Source: Perca fluviatilis | Lineage: Eukaryota; Chordata; Actinopteri; Perciformes; Percidae | Reading direction: 5' to 3' | Assembly: GCF_010015445.1 (NCBI RefSeq) | Contig: NC_053115.1 | Location: 6,997,076 to 7,061,075, forward strand | DNA: 64,000 nucleotides | Part shown: positions 49,823 through 64,000 of the stretch, piece after piece | How positions within the stretch are numbered: the stretch's first letter is position 1 | Layout of the letters: every line of letters begins with the position of its first letter | Notes under the pieces: generated by a model | What the model saw: only the letters and a program-made list of their open reading frames with translations | Databases searched by the model: none | Told to the model about the DNA's origin: nothing | Made by a program: the position numbers and the translations under genes

Positions 49823-50154
49823 TTTCACTCAACCTAATGTGGACTTTGTCATGCTTGCAGTACATTTGTATAGACAGAGTTTTGGGTGGTGATAAAACAC
49901 AGGTTTTTCACCTTCTTGTACTAGAAACCAATTTAAATAAATACAATATCACAGCTTGGAACTCTAGTCCATGCGTCCAGTTAAAAAGGTCAGAGTAATC
50001 CTATAGCCAGTATGCATTCATGCAGTCATTTCTGTATTCCAGGAGGACCCCTGACCACTTAATGCACATGTTTACACTTCAGTGAATTAATACACTCTGC
50101 ATCCTGGCATAGAGGTGTGAATGGACCTGAAGGACTCTCTTCTTTGCTGTCTTT

Positions 50155-50657
50155 TTTACAATTTACTACTATCTAGGGACAACTGAAAAGCCTACCACAG
50201 CTTGATAGAGATTAATGGGGGCAGGAAATCATTAATCCCCTTCTCCATTTTTTATCAGGACATAGCTGTGAGTCCCACACCAAGTGTTGAGAATTAGAGG
50301 GTAATCCAAGCTTATTTTCAATCATTTTAATTTGTGATGAAAAAGAAGACATGAGTTGAAAACTGCTGAAGGAGCTCTGCAGTTTTTTTCCCAAAGTATA
50401 CTTACAGCCACTTGTAAAATAAATGTATGACCACAAGGAAGAGATAATTTACTTGAACTTTGGAGCAGACTGATTTTGCTTGCGTTCTTTTCTGTCCTGT
50501 TTACAATTTACTACTATCTAGGGAGAACTGAAAAGCCTGCCACAGGTTGATGGAGATTAATGGGGGCAGGAAATCATTAATCCCCTTCTCCATTTTTGAT
50601 CAGAAGGAAGAGCTAATTTACTTGAACTTTGGAGCAGACTGATTTTGCTTGCGTTGA
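50155..50657 (+). repeat. local segmental duplication (A-B-A'-B')
   Basis: Segment A (50155-50261, ACAATTTACTACTATCTAGG onward) recurs as A' (50498-50605). Segment B (about 50434-50487, TACTTGAACTTTGGAGCAGA) recurs as B' (about 50603-50657). About 170 bases between A and B are missing in the second copy. Confidence 0.9.
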
Positions 50658-51454
50658 CATTTTTCTCATATATCACTTTTTTTGCCAGTGGAGGACAAGG
50701 GTTATTTGGAATTATTTGGAGATTGAAAGGTCTTTCACACTTTTCACACTATTTCTCCTTTCAACTTCTTCAGATCTATGCAAAGTCCCCACAGATAAAA
50801 AAAAAAAAAAACACATCAGTAGTATGTCTTGACCTCATACAGTACTCTACCTCCTGGGTGAAATAAGTCAGGCTTGAAGCTGTAAAATCAATTGCTCTTA
50901 ACATCACTATATTTCATGCTCAGGTACTGGACCAATATCAGCTTTATGGAGCGAAAAAAGTTTGATTTTACCTCTCTCTGTAAAAAAAGAAAGTAAAGAA
51001 GATGTGTAAATTATTAATGGCTTGTATTACAAATGCAGGCAAGAACTCTCAAGGGAGTGAAATGTTATCCTCCCGATAAGGAACTGACATCGGCCTAACA
51101 ACAGTTTGCATTTGTCTCATCTGCTGCAGCAGAGCTATGACTGCTTAGAGGCTGAGGCTGCTGATGGTTGGCTTATATCTTCACTGTCGGGTTATAGACA
51201 ACATAACTACTGCAAGTCGCTTGCACAGTGCTGTTGCTGCACAGATTCATAACAAACAGGTCAGCAGGTCAAGAGGCTAAGAGGTTTCAGGAACAGACAA
51301 AATGTTCTACTTACCAATTTCAATCAGGTCAACACTTACAGGCTAAAGTTCTCTTAAACCACTCCTTTCTTTTCAAACCATGTGTTATGTAAACATAAAG
51401 CTATTAAACAGGGCATGTTTCAAATAAGCATTTCATATGGTGTTCAACAGGGTT
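50658..51454. other. no recognised feature
   Basis: Unassigned AT-rich sequence. Confidence 0.45.
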
Positions 51455-51910
51455 ACTTAATTGGTCCAGTCCTTTTTCATTATACATGCTTCCGCTTGAC
51501 AATATAATGTACTGTATATTTTTTATGTATACAGCTACGCAGACGACACACCACTGTACATATTGCTAGCAAAAAACAAAAATTCATCAAGTGGCATACT
51601 ATGATTTGAATATTAGTAAACATATTGACTATATTAAGAGAACATTTTTGAATGTGAGAAATATTGTAAAAGTTAGACCATACCTTACTCTTCCTGATGC
51701 AAATTAATTATTGTTTTGGTTTTCTCTGGCTTGGAGCAATGTTCTTTTAACTGGATACAAAATTCAGCTGCCAGAGTTTTGACAACACATGTTAAAAAGA
51801 GCACACCACAACCATTTTTGAATCTTTGCATTGGCTTCCTGTCTCTTTTGGAATTGATTTCACAATTGTATTACAAGTTTAAAAGGCTCTATATCATTTC
51901 TAACTAAGCC
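51455..51910 (+). pseudogene. degraded LINE reverse-transcriptase fragments
   Basis: TACGCAGACGACACACCACT encodes the YADD box of a reverse transcriptase (Y-A-D-D-T-P-L-Y), preceded by a block resembling the GSVLGPLLF region (GGTCCAGTCCTTTTTCATTA). Further on, NWIQNSAARVLTTHVKK and FESLHWLPV-like text are the conserved C-terminal part of an L2/Rex-type protein. Stops and deletions are many, so it is dead. Confidence 0.75.
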
Positions 51911-51989
51911 GACTGTCTTTCCATCTACATACTCAAAGCCGCTGCCAGTTGTAAGACATCACGTTGAGCTGCATTGTATGAAAGATGCT

Positions 51990-52298
51990 TTAAAGGTCCC
52001 ATGACATGGTGCTCTTTGGATGCTTTTATATAGGCCTTAATGGTCCTCTAATACAGTATCTGAAGTCTATTTCCCATAATTCAGTAATAATGAGCTTTCC
52101 TTATGACCTCATTAGGAGCAAGATTCCAGATCGGCCCATCTGAGCTTTCATTTTCTCAAAGGCAGAGCAGGATACCCAGGGCTCAGTTTACACCTATTGC
52201 CATTTCTAGCCACTGGGGGACCATAGGCAGGCTGGGGGAATGCATATTAATGTTAAAAAACCTCATAAAGTGAAATTTCCATGCCATGGGACCTTTAA
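51990..52298 (+). mobile_element. 309-bp TTAA-type MITE, complete
   Basis: Inverted ends TTAAAGGTCCCATGACATGG (51990) and CCATGCCATGGGACCTTTAA (ends 52298), one mismatch. The related truncated copy is at 2282-2520. It lies directly beyond the LINE fragment. Confidence 0.85.
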
Positions 52299-54033
52299 GA
52301 ATAAAATGTATAATTATTATAAAGAGTCAATATGCAACAATTAAATTAGCAAATAGTGCTCTATAAATATGCTGCAACTGAGAGGAACAGCCATGCCCCC
52401 GTACTTAGACATTCATTAACCTCATTCAATGTAATTTATGGTGTGTAGTGTATGGTCACAGGAAAACCTCTCAGCACACAGGAATATTGAAATATAGCAA
52501 TAGAAATTGAAATAAAGCAATGCTCTGAGCAGGGAGAGCTAGATGCACCAATTAGTTGAACATTTTACAAAAATATTTTTTCCTCTTTATGTCTGCCTCT
52601 AACAGCCACTACAAAAACATTAAGCCCCAAAGGCTGTGCAGTTTAATTATTTTGAAATATTTCTGTGCAGGTCTCATAAATTCACTTATTCACCACTGTT
52701 GTTTGGGTCTGAAAGTGCAAGTTTGCAAAAATGTAACAGATTGTAACTTCTTGAGGTTTATTTTGCAGTGTGTTCACAGACGAGAGCAGTGTTGATCTCC
52801 AACTGAAATGTTGAAATTACTTTTAATGTCACAGTTTTCCTTTCCTGCACAGGATGGATGGATGGATTCAAAATCAATTGTAAAAGAAAAGTGATTTTGA
52901 CACTATTCAGGCCTGAGTTCTTGGGTTCATGAGGTGAATAGCACTCATGAATGCAAATGCCTACAGTGTCAAAAAGACCTCTATTTCTTGTCATTTAAGC
53001 TGTTTCCTGCTGCACTGTGTAACATATGAGTATTGCTTTTCTGGTTCGATAGTTTTTTTTTACAGGACTTATTTTATGCCAGATCCTACTGGAATAGATT
53101 CCAAGAGCTCCCAGTTTGGCTCCAGCATTTATTTGTGAGGGCCTGCCATCATCACATAGCAATGGAAATAATTAGCCTACTGCTTTCAAAAAAGTCTTGC
53201 TCAGATGGCCAATTTCACAGATTGCTTTCCCCTAACTTGACACAGCACTTGAGCACTGGTTATTCATGTTCCCTCTAATGAGGCTGCCATATTACACATG
53301 CAGTATACAGACATAAATCGCACACATTCTCTGCAACATGATCAACCAGTACCAACTGTTTTGTCCCTGTATTTGGTTTGGTCCACATAAACAATCTCAA
53401 CAGAAGATGGGTAGGGAAAAAATGAATGTTAATGTGTATGAGATACATTAGAAGGCCTACGTAATGGGACCTAATGGTGAACCCAGCTCAGGAGAAAAGC
53501 TATAAAGCTTGAGATGGTCACACAGCTGACAGCAGCCGTCTTCACAGGTTCTGCACTTTTTATACACACAGATAATACAACAGGAAACAAGAGGAGAGAA
53601 ATGGAGTGAGAGAAAGGGGGGCAATCATGGCTGTCTTGATTCTTCTCTACTGTGGATCCTTTGGGCTCTGCCCTGCAAAGTGTGGCCTTACACACACAAA
53701 CACACACACACACATTTTGACAACGTAAGATGGGCTCACTCTCTCTATATCAAAGGCCCCACCTCGCGGGATTGACTTTCGTTCTTGGCAGCATGAAAAA
53801 AGAGAAAACTTTATGATGTTTGTTTCCCTCTGGTTTTATTTGACTCCGGTTTTGTTGTGGGGAAGTGTGCTTGTTGTGTGTGATGTCTGTTTACAGCACT
53901 GGGAGTTGCTACTAGCGAGATCTTTGTTTGGTATATTTGTGAGATTGACAGATTGTTTCTCTATGTTGGCTGTTTCTTAAACTCATTTAATTGAAGATGC
54001 AGTAATTTGCTCCTGCCAAACGCTTTTTTTTTA
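52299..54033. other. no recognised gene
   Basis: Short ORFs only; short (CA)n near 53692-53715. Confidence 0.45.
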
Positions 54034-54222
54034 AGATTAGTTTTTTGGCATTTTCAGTCTTTATTTTTGAGAGGACAGATGAAGACATGAAAGGGGAGAG
54101 AGAGGGGGAATGACATGCAGAAAAGGGCCGCAGGTCGGAGTCGAACTATTGCCCTCTGCATCGAGGAGTAAACCTCTATATATTGGAGCCAGCTCTACCA
54201 ACTGAACTATCTGGGCGCCCAT
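54034..54222 (-). mobile_element. tRNA-derived SINE
   Basis: Reverse complement begins GCGCCCAGATAGTTCAGTTG, then GTAGAGCTGG (A box), ATAGTTCGACTCCGACCTGC (B box) and a tail CTTCATCTGTCCTCTCAAAA with ATAAAGACTGAAAATGCC. It is the same family as 56047-56209, in opposite orientation 2 kb away. Confidence 0.9.
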
Positions 54223-54600
54223 GGTCTGCTTTTCATGCCTTATGAAGCATCTAGAGGGCTTATTGGTTAATTTTCAGCCATATGGGGGAAGACCTGGGTC
54301 ATTCATATTTCTATGCAACGGCAAAAATTATGCATACAGAAAGAATGCTGCATCCATGTTGCTTGGAAAATCTCCAGGAGCAGATCAGTGGATGCAACGT
54401 AGAGTACTTTTAACAGATTGCTGACCTCTAGTGGAGAATAAAACAAAAGACTCAGCCATAAGGCATTATAAATTTAACTGTGTGGAAATGAACTGCATTT
54501 CAATCAGGAGAGACTTCGTTCCAGATATGCAAAGATTTATTTGTGCAAAATATGAAATGTACAAAGTCTTTGGAGATTAGAATCCATTGTATAAAATATT

Positions 54601-54950
54601 TTTTTAAAGGGGTAGAGAAATCAAGATATATTCCCCCTGATGGAGTCTAGACACTGGTGGTGGTGGTGAAGGAGCACGAAGACCGGACCGGAGGAGTCGA
54701 TGGGAGCGGTCAGCCGGAGGAAGACCCAGGGTGCCGTGGGAGATGATGACTGGAGGTGGAAGGGGAGGAGGAGGGTTACACTCTCTGCCTAAAATGACGG
54801 CTGACAGCAGCAGAGGAGAGAACAGATTTAAATCAGGGATGTCATGCTGTGATTGGCTCGTGAAATACATAGCCGATTCTGATTGGTTTAACTGAAAAGT
54901 GAACACCTCGAAACAGCTGATCAGTTTTAGGAGAGAGAGGTGATGAAGTT
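54601..54950. repeat. GC-rich dispersed repeat, unclassified
   Basis: A patch with GACCGGACCGGAGGAGTCG, GGAGGTGGAAGGGGAGGAGG and two near-repeats of CTGTGATTGGCTCGTG-type text stands out in composition from its AT-rich flanks. The minus-strand ORF rich in Pro and Leu follows from this composition. I associate it with a percomorph repeat but cannot name it. Confidence 0.4.
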
Positions 54951-55647
54951 ATAGAAGTCATCCTGAAAGAATTTACGCTGAGCTTCATATGGCCGAGATA
55001 GCATACATTCTCCTATTTACTTTACTTACTCACAAAAACAAATCGATAAACAAATAAATATTTCAATTTATTACACTATCTCAAAGACATTGTGTCAGAA
55101 ATACAAGCAACAGTGGGACGTCAAATTGCTTTCAGAACATTGTGGTCAGCATTGTGCGTTACAGAAGTATGATACAAAATATACAGAACAATCACTACAC
55201 TGCAAAAGAATTAAAGGCAAATGTGGGAATGTCATACCCAAATATACACATCTGCTGCTTTAACAGTACAATATTTTAGGTAGTAAAAGAAAAGCTAATG
55301 TGCCACTAAATTACATGGATACTGAACAGTCTTTGTATTTATAATGGCTACATTACATAATACTAGCAAGAAAAACAGAGATACGTGACTCCTGCAGTGT
55401 GGGAACAGGTCAGTAGTAATTTTTGGTCATCTATTTCTTTTGGCTGGACCACAGGGGCCAGCCCATGGACATCGTCACTGAGTGATAAAGTTTCACCATT
55501 GGTCAGAGTGAGTGTGATGACATAGTGTGAAGATGTGAGTGTTTGTGTTTCCTCGTTGGCCATTGCCTTTTTAAAATGTATTGGCACGACATAAGCTTTT
55601 ATCTCCGCTTTGTCCATCAATCAGCTGATTAACTTCCTCCATACATG

Positions 55648-55648
<1 letters not shown>

Positions 55649-55722
<74 letters not shown>
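55649..55722. repeat. (TG)n microsatellite
   Basis: About 37 TG units, followed by an interrupted (TG)n to 55760. Long ORFs here on both strands are artefacts (His-Thr and Val-Cys runs). Neighbouring 54951-55640 and 55761-56046 show nothing recognisable. Confidence 0.95.
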
Positions 55723-55724
<2 letters not shown>

Positions 55725-56046
55725 CGGTGGCGTGTGTGTGTGTTTGTGTGTGTGTGTGCGTGCAGTGACACAAGGTTATTTCTAAATAAATATAGTGGAT
55801 GGGCAGGTTTTGATATTTCAACATGTAAGAATCGGAGAACAGCAGGAAGAGGGGCAGGAAAAAAATCGAAAGCCTTCCCAGAGCTTTGTGGCGCAGTGTG
55901 CGCTGTGTGAACAGCACAATGCTTAACTTGTGCCAATAGGAAGCAAGGTGTGCGGTAGAAGAGAAACTATTCAAATAACATAAAGGAGTAGACCTACACA
56001 TTATTCTATATCTTTAAAACATCTTTAAAATAGAGCCATTTGAGTG

Positions 56047-56209
56047 GATGGGTTAGCTCAGTTGGTAGAGCAGGTGCACATATAAAGGTTTACTCCTCGA
56101 CGCAGCGGCCGCGGGTTTGACTCCGATCTGCGGCCTTGTGCTGCATGTCAATGTCTTCATCTGTCCTGTGGAAATAAAGGCCTAAAATGCCCAAAATATA
56201 ATCTTAAAA
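56047..56209 (+). mobile_element. tRNA-derived SINE
   Basis: TGGGTTAGCTCAGTTGGTAG carries a tRNA A box and GCGGGTTTGACTCCGATCTG a B box. The tail is CTTCATCTGTCCTGTGGAAA with TAAAGGCCTAAAATGCCC. This would be the likeliest false tRNA call in the window; the long non-tRNA tail shows it is a SINE. Confidence 0.9.
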
Positions 56210-57105
56210 TAGAACCATTTGAAAGGAGCACAATAAAATGCAAGTGGGACTTGAGTTTCACTCTCACTTTCCGGCAGAGATGTTAACATTGGTGCACCAA
56301 AGAGAGTGAAGTTGTGAGGTGGTAGTAAATGCACAGTGTAGGTTTCAGTTTGTCCATGAATAAATGCTGCAGCTCATCAAGACCAACATTTCAGGCTGTT
56401 TCATAATTGCCTTGGGGTGCAACCTAGGTCCGGTCTGTTTAACAAAGTAACATTAATTACACAGTAACCCTTTAGATGAGTAATCCAGAACAAAATCTTG
56501 TTGAAAATAGCATGATTACATTGAAAAGCATTACTCAATTATTTGACTTGAACATATCTTTACCATGTCATGTGATATACTTCAGTACACAACAAACAAA
56601 TATTAAAGGGACCACTACAGATGAACTTTATATCCATATTAACATTATAGACATCATCACTGACTATCCCCATAAGTCTTGTTTTACCATTGATAGCTAG
56701 CTAGCTAACCTGCAGGCTAATTTAGCGTACCGTTGTAATGCCAATTAGCTTCTAATGGATAGGCTAACAAGTGCTAGCAACAAGACTTGTTTTATTTTCT
56801 CTTGCTAACAAGCTGATTACATCAGTTACACCTGTCTATTAAATACTTTTAAGAGGAAAGAGTTTGGAAGCTCAGACTTCACTCAGCTATTGTTGCAAAA
56901 GTGACAGACCCCCAATATGGCTGCCCGAGGGGGTGCTTTGGCAGCTGAAAGCATCTTACTACCACGTTCATGCGCACAAACAGCAGGCAGTCTCTGTGTC
57001 AGATGCTTTGTGGTAAGAGAGACTGTTGCGACCCGGCCAAGGTTTTTTGTGCTCTTGCTGTTAGCACCAATACCATTTTAAAGTTGAGAGAGGAAGAGGA
57101 GTGGA
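56210..57105. other. mst1r 3' UTR or downstream DNA
   Basis: No exon or repeat recognised on either strand apart from the candidate poly(A) signal. The mst1r 3' UTR should occupy the right part. Confidence 0.5.
56791..56796 (-). terminator. candidate polyadenylation signal AATAAA for mst1r
   Basis: AATAAA on the minus strand lies about 310 bases beyond the mst1r stop codon. It is the nearest canonical hexamer noticed by eye. Such hexamers are frequent in AT-rich DNA, so this is only a candidate. Confidence 0.3.
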
Positions 57106-61460
<4,355 letters not shown>

Positions 61461-62733
61461 CTAAAGAGCAGAGTTCATCATACACAGTGAATACCATCAT
61501 CATACTATAAAGGCAGGAATCTTTTGTAAGTCTGTCCGGTTATCCAGTTATCTGACCCGCGAAAGACGTAACACGCAGCACGCTGTTGTAGGGCTGTAAA
61601 CAGACTCATTTATCTATCTTCAAACTTAATAAAATAGCGTACATGACACTAATGACATTTCTTGCCAACTCTAGACACAAACGAAAGCCAGACACTAAAT
61701 TATATTACATTGCTGTGAGCTGTAAATTCACCACTTCTAAGCAGAAGGCAGAAGATAACGTTATTTCAGAGCCTGACCGGGCAAAGCCTCTCTTCATCCG
61801 GGCATCTGCCTCCATCTCACTCAGACTCCCTGTGGGTCTGGTTCAGCAGCTGCCTGTACCATGGATGTCTAATAAGAAGGGCCTGTACCCGTCGCTGACA
61901 TTTTCACCTGGCGGACGGGACGCTACTCAAAAAGTTTTTTTTCCTGAAGTAAAACTATTAATATCGCACAGTAGTCCTGCATTCAAATGTTTACTTAAGT
62001 GAAGAGTAAAAAACGAGAGGAATTAGCAACACAATGTACTGAAATTGACTTAACATCGGTTAAAGATGAAGCTTTCAACTCTAATACAATGCTGGATAAT
62101 TTAATGAATAACAATGCATCATATTATAATTGTTGTATTTTGTGAGTAAAATCTGAATCTGCAACGTAACCAGTAACCTTTTTCTGTCAGATAAATGTAG
62201 TAGTACAATGTTTTCCTCTGAAGTAGAAGTACACAGTATGTCAGTACTATACAGTTTAGTTGCATATTTTTTTAAGTGCTTTGGGAGCCTTCTAAAAGTT
62301 ATTTCAGGGGACAATGAGTAAGCATAGTAACATATCCAATATTTTGAATATCTAAACATCAAAATACATCTATAGCTGTTTGGAGACTTTTTACCTAATA
62401 CATTTACTATATCGCCATATGGGTAATCTGTGAATTTCCCATATCGGTCAGGCTCTAGTTGTACCTTTAAGTTTTTAAATTTCGAATGCTATAATAAACT
62501 ACCTAGCGTCAGCATGCAGACATGCTAAAGTGTCAGAATTTCTCGGGTTTGTGCATAGAAAATGAAAAATGTGCACTTAATTTTCTACAGTATTTTAATT
62601 ATCTTAACTAGAAATATTTGGAGATTTTTTTCTTTTGGCATAATTTACATATCAAATCTGATAGCTGCTTGACAGTGTACATGCACAATGTACAAAAACT
62701 GGTTGGTGATCACTGTTGCATGTTGGATCCAGG
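61461..62733. other. mst1r intronic or upstream DNA, no exon recognised
   Basis: No ectodomain exon was found on the minus strand. Around 62040-62240 a stretch (ATCTGAATCTGC, TCAGATAAATGTAGTAGTAC) resembles the dispersed repeat seen near 4.3-5.4 kb and 46.6-47.9 kb. A 119-codon plus-strand ORF at 61643-62002 resembles no known protein to me and overlaps what looks like old repeat DNA. Confidence 0.5.
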
Positions 62734-64000
62734 TACAGTGCCTTGCGAAAGTATTCGGCCCCCTTGAACTTTTCGACCTTTTGCCACATTTCAGGCCTCA
62801 AACATAAAGATATAAAACTGTAATTTTTTGTGAAGAATCAACAACAAGTGGGACACAATCATGAAGTGGAACGATATTTATTGGATATTTCAAACCTTTT
62901 AAACAAATAAAAAACTGAAATATTGGGCGTGCAAAATTATTCAGCCCCCTTAAGTTAATACTTTGTAGCGCCACCTTTTGCTGCGATTACAGCTGTAAGT
63001 CGCTTGGGGTATGTCTCTATCAGTTTTGCACATCGAGAGACTGACATTTTTGCCCATTCCTCCTTGCAAAACAGCTCGAGCTCAGTGAGGTTGGATGGAG
63101 AGCGTTTGAACAGCAGTTTTCAGTTCTTTCCACAGATTCTCGATTGGATTCAGGTCTGGACTTTGACTTGGCCATTCTAACACCTGGATATGTTTATTTG
63201 TGAACCATTCCATTGTAGATTTTGCTTTATGTTTTGGATCACTGTCTTGTTGGAAGACAAATCTCCGTCCCAGTCTCAGGTCTTTTGCAGACTCCATCAG
63301 GTTTTCTTCCAGAATGGTCCTGTATTTGGCTCCATCCATCTTCCCATCAATTTTAACCATCTTCCCTGTCCCTGCTGAAGAAAAGCAGGCCCAAACCATG
63401 ATGCTGCCACCACCATGTTTGACAGTGGGGATGGTGTGTGAGGGTGATGAGCTGTGTTGCTTTTACGCCAAACATAACGTTTTGCATTGTTGCCAAAATG
63501 TTCGATTTTGGTTTCATCTGACCACAGCACCTTCTTCCACATGTTTGGTGTGTCTCCCAGGTGGCTTTTGGCAAACTTTAAACGACACTTTTATGGATAT
63601 CTTTAAGAAATGGCTTTCTTCTTGCCACTCTTCCATAAAGGCCAGATTTGTGCAGTATACGACTGATTGTTGTCCTATGGACAGAGTCTCCCACCTCAGC
63701 TGTAGATCTCTGCAGTTCATCCAGAGTGATCATGGGCCTCTTGGCTGCATCTCTGATCAGTCTTCTCATTGTATGAGCTGAAAGTTTAGAGGGACGGCCG
63801 GGTCTTCGTAGATTTGTAGTGGTCTGATACTCCTTCCATTTCAATATTATCGCTTGCACAGTGCTCCTTGGGATGTTTAAAGCTTGGGAAATCTTTTTGT
63901 ATCCAAATCCGGCTTTAAACTTCTCCACAACAGTATCTCGGACCTGCCTGGTGTGTTCCTTGTTCTTCATGATGCTCTCTGCGCTTTACACGGACCTCTG
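62734..64000 (-). mobile_element. Tc1-like DNA transposon, cut by window edge
   Basis: The left terminus is TA then CAGTGCCTTGCGAAAGTATT at 62736, the typical CAG-type end of a fish Tc1 element with a TA target site. It contains a degraded transposase read from the minus strand. The other terminus is beyond 64000. It most likely lies in the long intron upstream of the mst1r transmembrane exon, in the same orientation as the gene. Confidence 0.9.
63082..63970 (-). pseudogene. Tc1 transposase, frameshifted
   Basis: Three overlapping frames cover the protein. Frame one (63970-63578) has the N-terminal paired-type helix-turn-helix region, the RPGRPSKL hook and a second HTH (HRTTISRILHKSGLYGR). 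Frame two (to about 63400) has the first catalytic Asp segment MWKKVLWSDETKIE. Frame three (63399-63082) has FQQDSDPKH with the second Asp and NPIENLWKELK with the Glu, so the DD34E residues all survive. Frame changes lie near 63578-63600 and near 63430-63450. In Tc1 elements the enzyme cuts and pastes the element at TA; this copy cannot make a full-length enzyme as written. Usual family length is about 340 residues. Confidence 0.88.

Noticed and set aside
55571..56001. Minus-strand ORFs of 121 and 126 codons
   Set aside because: They consist largely of His-Thr repeats from the (CA)n microsatellite.
56049..56120. Free-standing tRNA gene
   Set aside because: A and B boxes are present but the sequence continues into a SINE tail shared with 54034-54222, and the cloverleaf is degenerate.
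61643..62002. 119-codon plus-strand ORF
   Set aside because: No recognisable domain, antisense to the mst1r intron, and text resembling dispersed fish repeat DNA.

Overview
This window is vertebrate, almost certainly teleost and probably perch-like (percomorph), nuclear DNA. It is AT-rich and full of (CA)n, (TA)n and (GA)n microsatellites. It carries tRNA-derived SINEs, decayed non-LTR retrotransposons, a Tc1-like transposon and many small inverted-repeat DNA elements of kinds common in percomorph genomes. I see no bacterial, viral or organellar gene, no CRISPR array, and no rRNA or free-standing tRNA gene.

Only one protein-coding gene is firmly supported. It is the 3' part of a MET/RON-family receptor tyrosine kinase on the minus strand, 61460 down to 57106, in nine exons. 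They encode the transmembrane helix, the juxtamembrane region with a DYR motif, the whole kinase domain and the C-terminal docking tail. Juxtamembrane and kinase details favour RON (mst1r) over MET. The 5' exons for the Sema, PSI and IPT ectodomain are not here and should lie beyond 64000. Oddities worth checking are HRDLAGRN in place of HRDLAARN in the catalytic loop, a (TG)29 tract seven bases upstream of a kinase-exon acceptor, and one surplus base at the splice junction inside the glycine-rich loop, beside a 12-G homopolymer.

The remaining 57 kb looks like a gene-poor, transposon-rich interval. Main items, left to right: hAT-like MITE with an 8-bp target duplication (1.37-1.84 kb); TTAA-type MITE with a perfect 26-bp hairpin (2.3-2.5 kb); SINE (3.1 kb); nested elements (4.25-5.39 kb); LINE fragment with its own insertion (6.5-7.7 kb); 1.36-kb TTAA element carrying a LINE endonuclease fragment (8.2-9.6 kb); a 3.8-kb complex of nested and tandem Tc1/mariner-like units (14.3-18.1 kb); foldback around (TA)n (21.6-21.96 kb); repeat-rich block with a hairpin (24.5-25.8 kb); three copies of one ~0.5-kb TTAA family (13.1, 27.0, 46.7 kb); LINE fragments (35.5, 51.5 kb); paired SINEs (54.0, 56.0 kb); and a frameshifted Tc1 transposase at the right edge.

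A few short stretches with good splice sites and open frames (2210-2277, 19321-19397, 41134-41234) and an antisense ORF pair at 28.5-28.9 kb are listed as weak candidates for host exons. No new multi-gene system is evident. The most unusual structures are the 14.3-18.1 kb tandem complex and the splice-site peculiarities of the receptor gene. All comparisons to families are from memory and by eye; no database search or alignment was run.
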